Made by a program: the position numbers and the translations under genes
The notes under the pieces: model-generated
Told to the model about the DNA's origin: nothing
Databases searched by the model: none
The model's input: only the letters and a program-made list of their open reading frames with translations
NCBI GenBank assembly: GCA_030613125.1
Contig: JAUWMO010000161.1
Span: 1 to 7,529, forward strand
Direction: 5' to 3'
Length of the DNA stretch: 7,529 bases
Source: Bacteroidota bacterium
Lineage (GTDB): Bacteria > Bacteroidota > Bacteroidia > Bacteroidales > VadinHA17
In this document: positions 6,375 through 7,529 of the stretch, piece after piece
How the letters are laid out: each line of letters starts with the position of its first letter
How positions within the stretch are numbered: the first letter of the stretch is position 1

Positions 6375-6418
6375 TATCAGGATAGTTATGTAGTTTAATC
6401 ACACAAAAAAATAAAATC

Positions 6419-7183
6419 ATGGATTCAACAAGAAAGTACACAAAAATCATCGACAGGTACCTTGACGGGGAAATGGATGGTGAGGAGTTAACATCTTTCG
6501 AGAATGAACTGGATTTAAATCCGGAACTTAGGAAAGAGCTTAAACTCCACAGGGAAATAAAAATTGCTCTCGGTGAAAAGGAAATAATAGACCTCCGGGG
6601 ACAATTAAAGGGAATACACCGCTCAATTTTTGAGCCTAAAAAAGAGATGTCTTTTTCCAAACGGATGGTTACCAGTAGCATAACACATGTTGCGGCTGCC
6701 TCAATTGTTATTCTTTTATCAATTGCCATATTTTCAAATTTATTTACAGGAAACATATCTGTTAATGACAGATTATTTGATAAATACTATGAAAGGTATG
6801 AGCCTCTGAATGTCAGATCGGGTTCTTATGAAATTAATGAAATGTACCGCAAGGCATTGGTAGCATATCATAATGAGAATTTTGAAAATGCACTTATCTT
6901 ATTCGAAGATGTTCTGAATTATGACCAGACCCGGATGGAGGCCAACATTATGAGTGGTGTTTCAAATATGGAACTGAGTGAATATAAAAAAGCAAGCAGC
7001 TCATTCAGGAAAGTATTGGATCATAAAAATAACTTGTTTATTGAAGATGCACAGTGGTATCTGGGTTTCTGCTATTTGAAAACAGAAAATACAAACAAAG
7101 CTATTGATCAGTTTACAAAAATTGCAACCAGCACATCATCAAGAAAAGAGAAAGCCAGAAAAATATTAAGAAAAATCAATTAA
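6419..7183 (+). CDS. Membrane anti-sigma-like protein with periplasmic TPR domain
   Basis: This is a probable single-pass inner-membrane regulator of 254 residues. The cytoplasmic N-terminus at about 9-50 (KIIDRYLDGEMDGEELTSFE, then NPELRKELKLHREI) has the look of Bacteroidota anti-sigma N-terminal helices (YLDGEM...EELTSFE...L...PEL...L); it lacks the HxxxCxxC zinc site of ZAS-type anti-sigmas. One membrane helix lies at about 88-109. The outer part at 140-252 holds about three TPR units, including YRKALVAYHNENFENALILF and the stretch around ASSSFRKVLDHKNNLFIEDA. Start: ATG at 6419 behind an A-rich leader (AAAAAAATAAAATC), usual for this phylum. The domain order implies that an event sensed by the TPRs in the periplasm releases a sigma factor inside; the sigma factor at 1648 is the natural partner, by proximity only. 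A structural membrane TPR protein is the alternative. Confidence 0.75.
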   Translation: MDSTRKYTKIIDRYLDGEMDGEELTSFENELDLNPELRKELKLHREIKIALGEKEIIDLRGQLKGIHRSIFEPKKEMSFSKRMVTSSITHVAAASIVILLSIAIFSNLFTGNISVNDRLFDKYYERYEPLNVRSGSYEINEMYRKALVAYHNENFENALILFEDVLNYDQTRMEANIMSGVSNMELSEYKKASSSFRKVLDHKNNLFIEDAQWYLGFCYLKTENTNKAIDQFTKIATSTSSRKEKARKILRKIN

Positions 7184-7192
7184 CCGGTAATT

Positions 7193-7202
7193 AACGATCG
7201 TT
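7193..7202. promoter_or_regulatory. Short perfect palindrome between anti-sigma and kinase genes
   Basis: AACGATCGTT is a perfect 10-bp palindrome in the 63-base gap, flanked by AACCG (7182-7186) and its complement CGGTT (7211-7215). It could be an operator or a weak hairpin. No T-run follows, so no terminator is evident and co-transcription of the two genes is possible. Confidence 0.25.
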
Positions 7203-7246
7203 GTTTAAAACGGTTTGTAATTTATTATAACACAAAGGTTGATAAT

Positions 7247-7529
7247 ATGCATAGTAAATCGTCAAAGACAGAACTGGAACGGAAGATTTTGCATCTGGAG
7301 AATGCCTTACAGAGGAAGGAGGATGAACTGGAAAGAATTATTTCAGTTTTTCTAAAGCACGTACCTCATGAGATAAGGACTCCATTGAATGCAATTGTTG
7401 GTTTTTCAAATTTGCTTGTGCAAAATAAACTTACCAGGGACGAGGAAGAACAGTATCTGAAATTTTTAAGCAACAGTAGCGATGAACTTCTACGCCTGAT
7501 TGAAAATTTAATTGACCTGTCCATGCTCA
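7247..7529 (+). CDS. Histidine kinase, N-terminal part (runs off the window)
   Basis: This is the start of a two-component sensor kinase that autophosphorylates on His and passes phosphate to a response regulator. The visible 94 residues are a charged, probably coiled-coil segment (about 5-33: ELERKILHLENALQRKEDEL) leading straight into a HisKA dimerisation domain. The H-box is HVPHEIRTPLNAIVGFSNLL, with phospho-acceptor His41 (family usual: SHEIRTPLN; here Pro replaces Ser). There is no signal peptide or membrane helix before the H-box, so this is a soluble kinase without an obvious N-terminal sensor; sensing or receiver domains could follow beyond the window. Start: ATG at 7247; no Shine-Dalgarno site. 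It lies 63 bases after the anti-sigma-like gene on the same strand, possibly the same operon. The catalytic ATPase domain is not in view. Confidence 0.85.
   Translation, partial: MHSKSSKTELERKILHLENALQRKEDELERIISVFLKHVPHEIRTPLNAIVGFSNLLVQNKLTRDEEEQYLKFLSNSSDELLRLIENLIDLSML

Larger units (their letters stand above)
6014..6418. other. Non-coding, hairpin-rich intergenic region
   Basis: These 405 bases have no credible gene; the longest start-to-stop frames noticed are under 20 residues. Instead they carry at least four separate paired elements, listed individually, plus AGCCTT (6141-6146) and AAGGCT (6209-6214), which could close the hairpin at 6162-6184 into a larger arm. GGAGTT recurs at 6090, 6125 and 6185, just beside or within right-hand stem arms. 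It could be the 3' end of the peptide message, a separate small RNA, or the leader of the anti-sigma gene. Confidence 0.6.

Noticed and set aside
6367..6756. 129-residue minus-strand frame
   Set aside because: It is opposite the anti-sigma/TPR gene, whose domain order is convincing, and its Ser/Phe-rich translation is typical of a shadow frame.

Overview
The window reads as a chromosomal segment of a Bacteroidota bacterium, probably a Bacteroidales/Marinilabiliales-type marine or gut anaerobe; the order-level guess is weak. The grounds are AT-rich DNA, the near absence of Shine-Dalgarno sites in favour of A/T-rich leaders, a promoter match of the TTG-N(19-23)-TAnnTTTG kind peculiar to this phylum, and gene families in their Bacteroidota form: a short-tailed HlyD adaptor, a TPR-CHAT lipoprotein, and a membrane anti-sigma-like protein fused to TPRs.

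Layout. 1-267 holds the end of something upstream and a doubtful 76-residue frame. 264-1586 (+) is a HlyD-family periplasmic adaptor of the type that pairs with peptide-exporting ABC transporters. A weak hairpin with a T-run follows. 1648-2223 (+) is an ECF-like sigma factor. It converges on, and overlaps by 9 bp, a large minus-strand gene (2215-5394) for a 1059-residue lipoprotein-like protein of about ten TPRs and a C-terminal CHAT (caspase-like) protease domain with intact His and Cys. 5395-5860 is a divergent control region with a good minus-strand promoter, a 7-bp tandem repeat and an inverted repeat. 5861-6013 (+) is an easily missed 50-residue peptide gene whose leader matches the classical double-glycine export consensus at every key position except one conservative change. 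6014-6418 is non-coding and unusually rich in perfect inverted repeats. 6419-7183 (+) is a membrane anti-sigma-like protein with a periplasmic TPR domain. 7247 to the window end is the start of a histidine kinase.

How they may work together (inference). The adaptor, with an ABC transporter presumably just upstream, would export the double-glycine peptide, cutting after Gly-Gly to release a 16-residue acidic tail. The CHAT-TPR protein, anchored on the periplasmic side, could sense or process the peptide or another partner. The sigma factor and the membrane anti-sigma/TPR protein would form a signalling pair that controls the locus. The parts are individually familiar. The combination of secreted peptide, envelope caspase-like protease and sigma/anti-sigma pair, with a structured non-coding segment, is the candidate undescribed system here.
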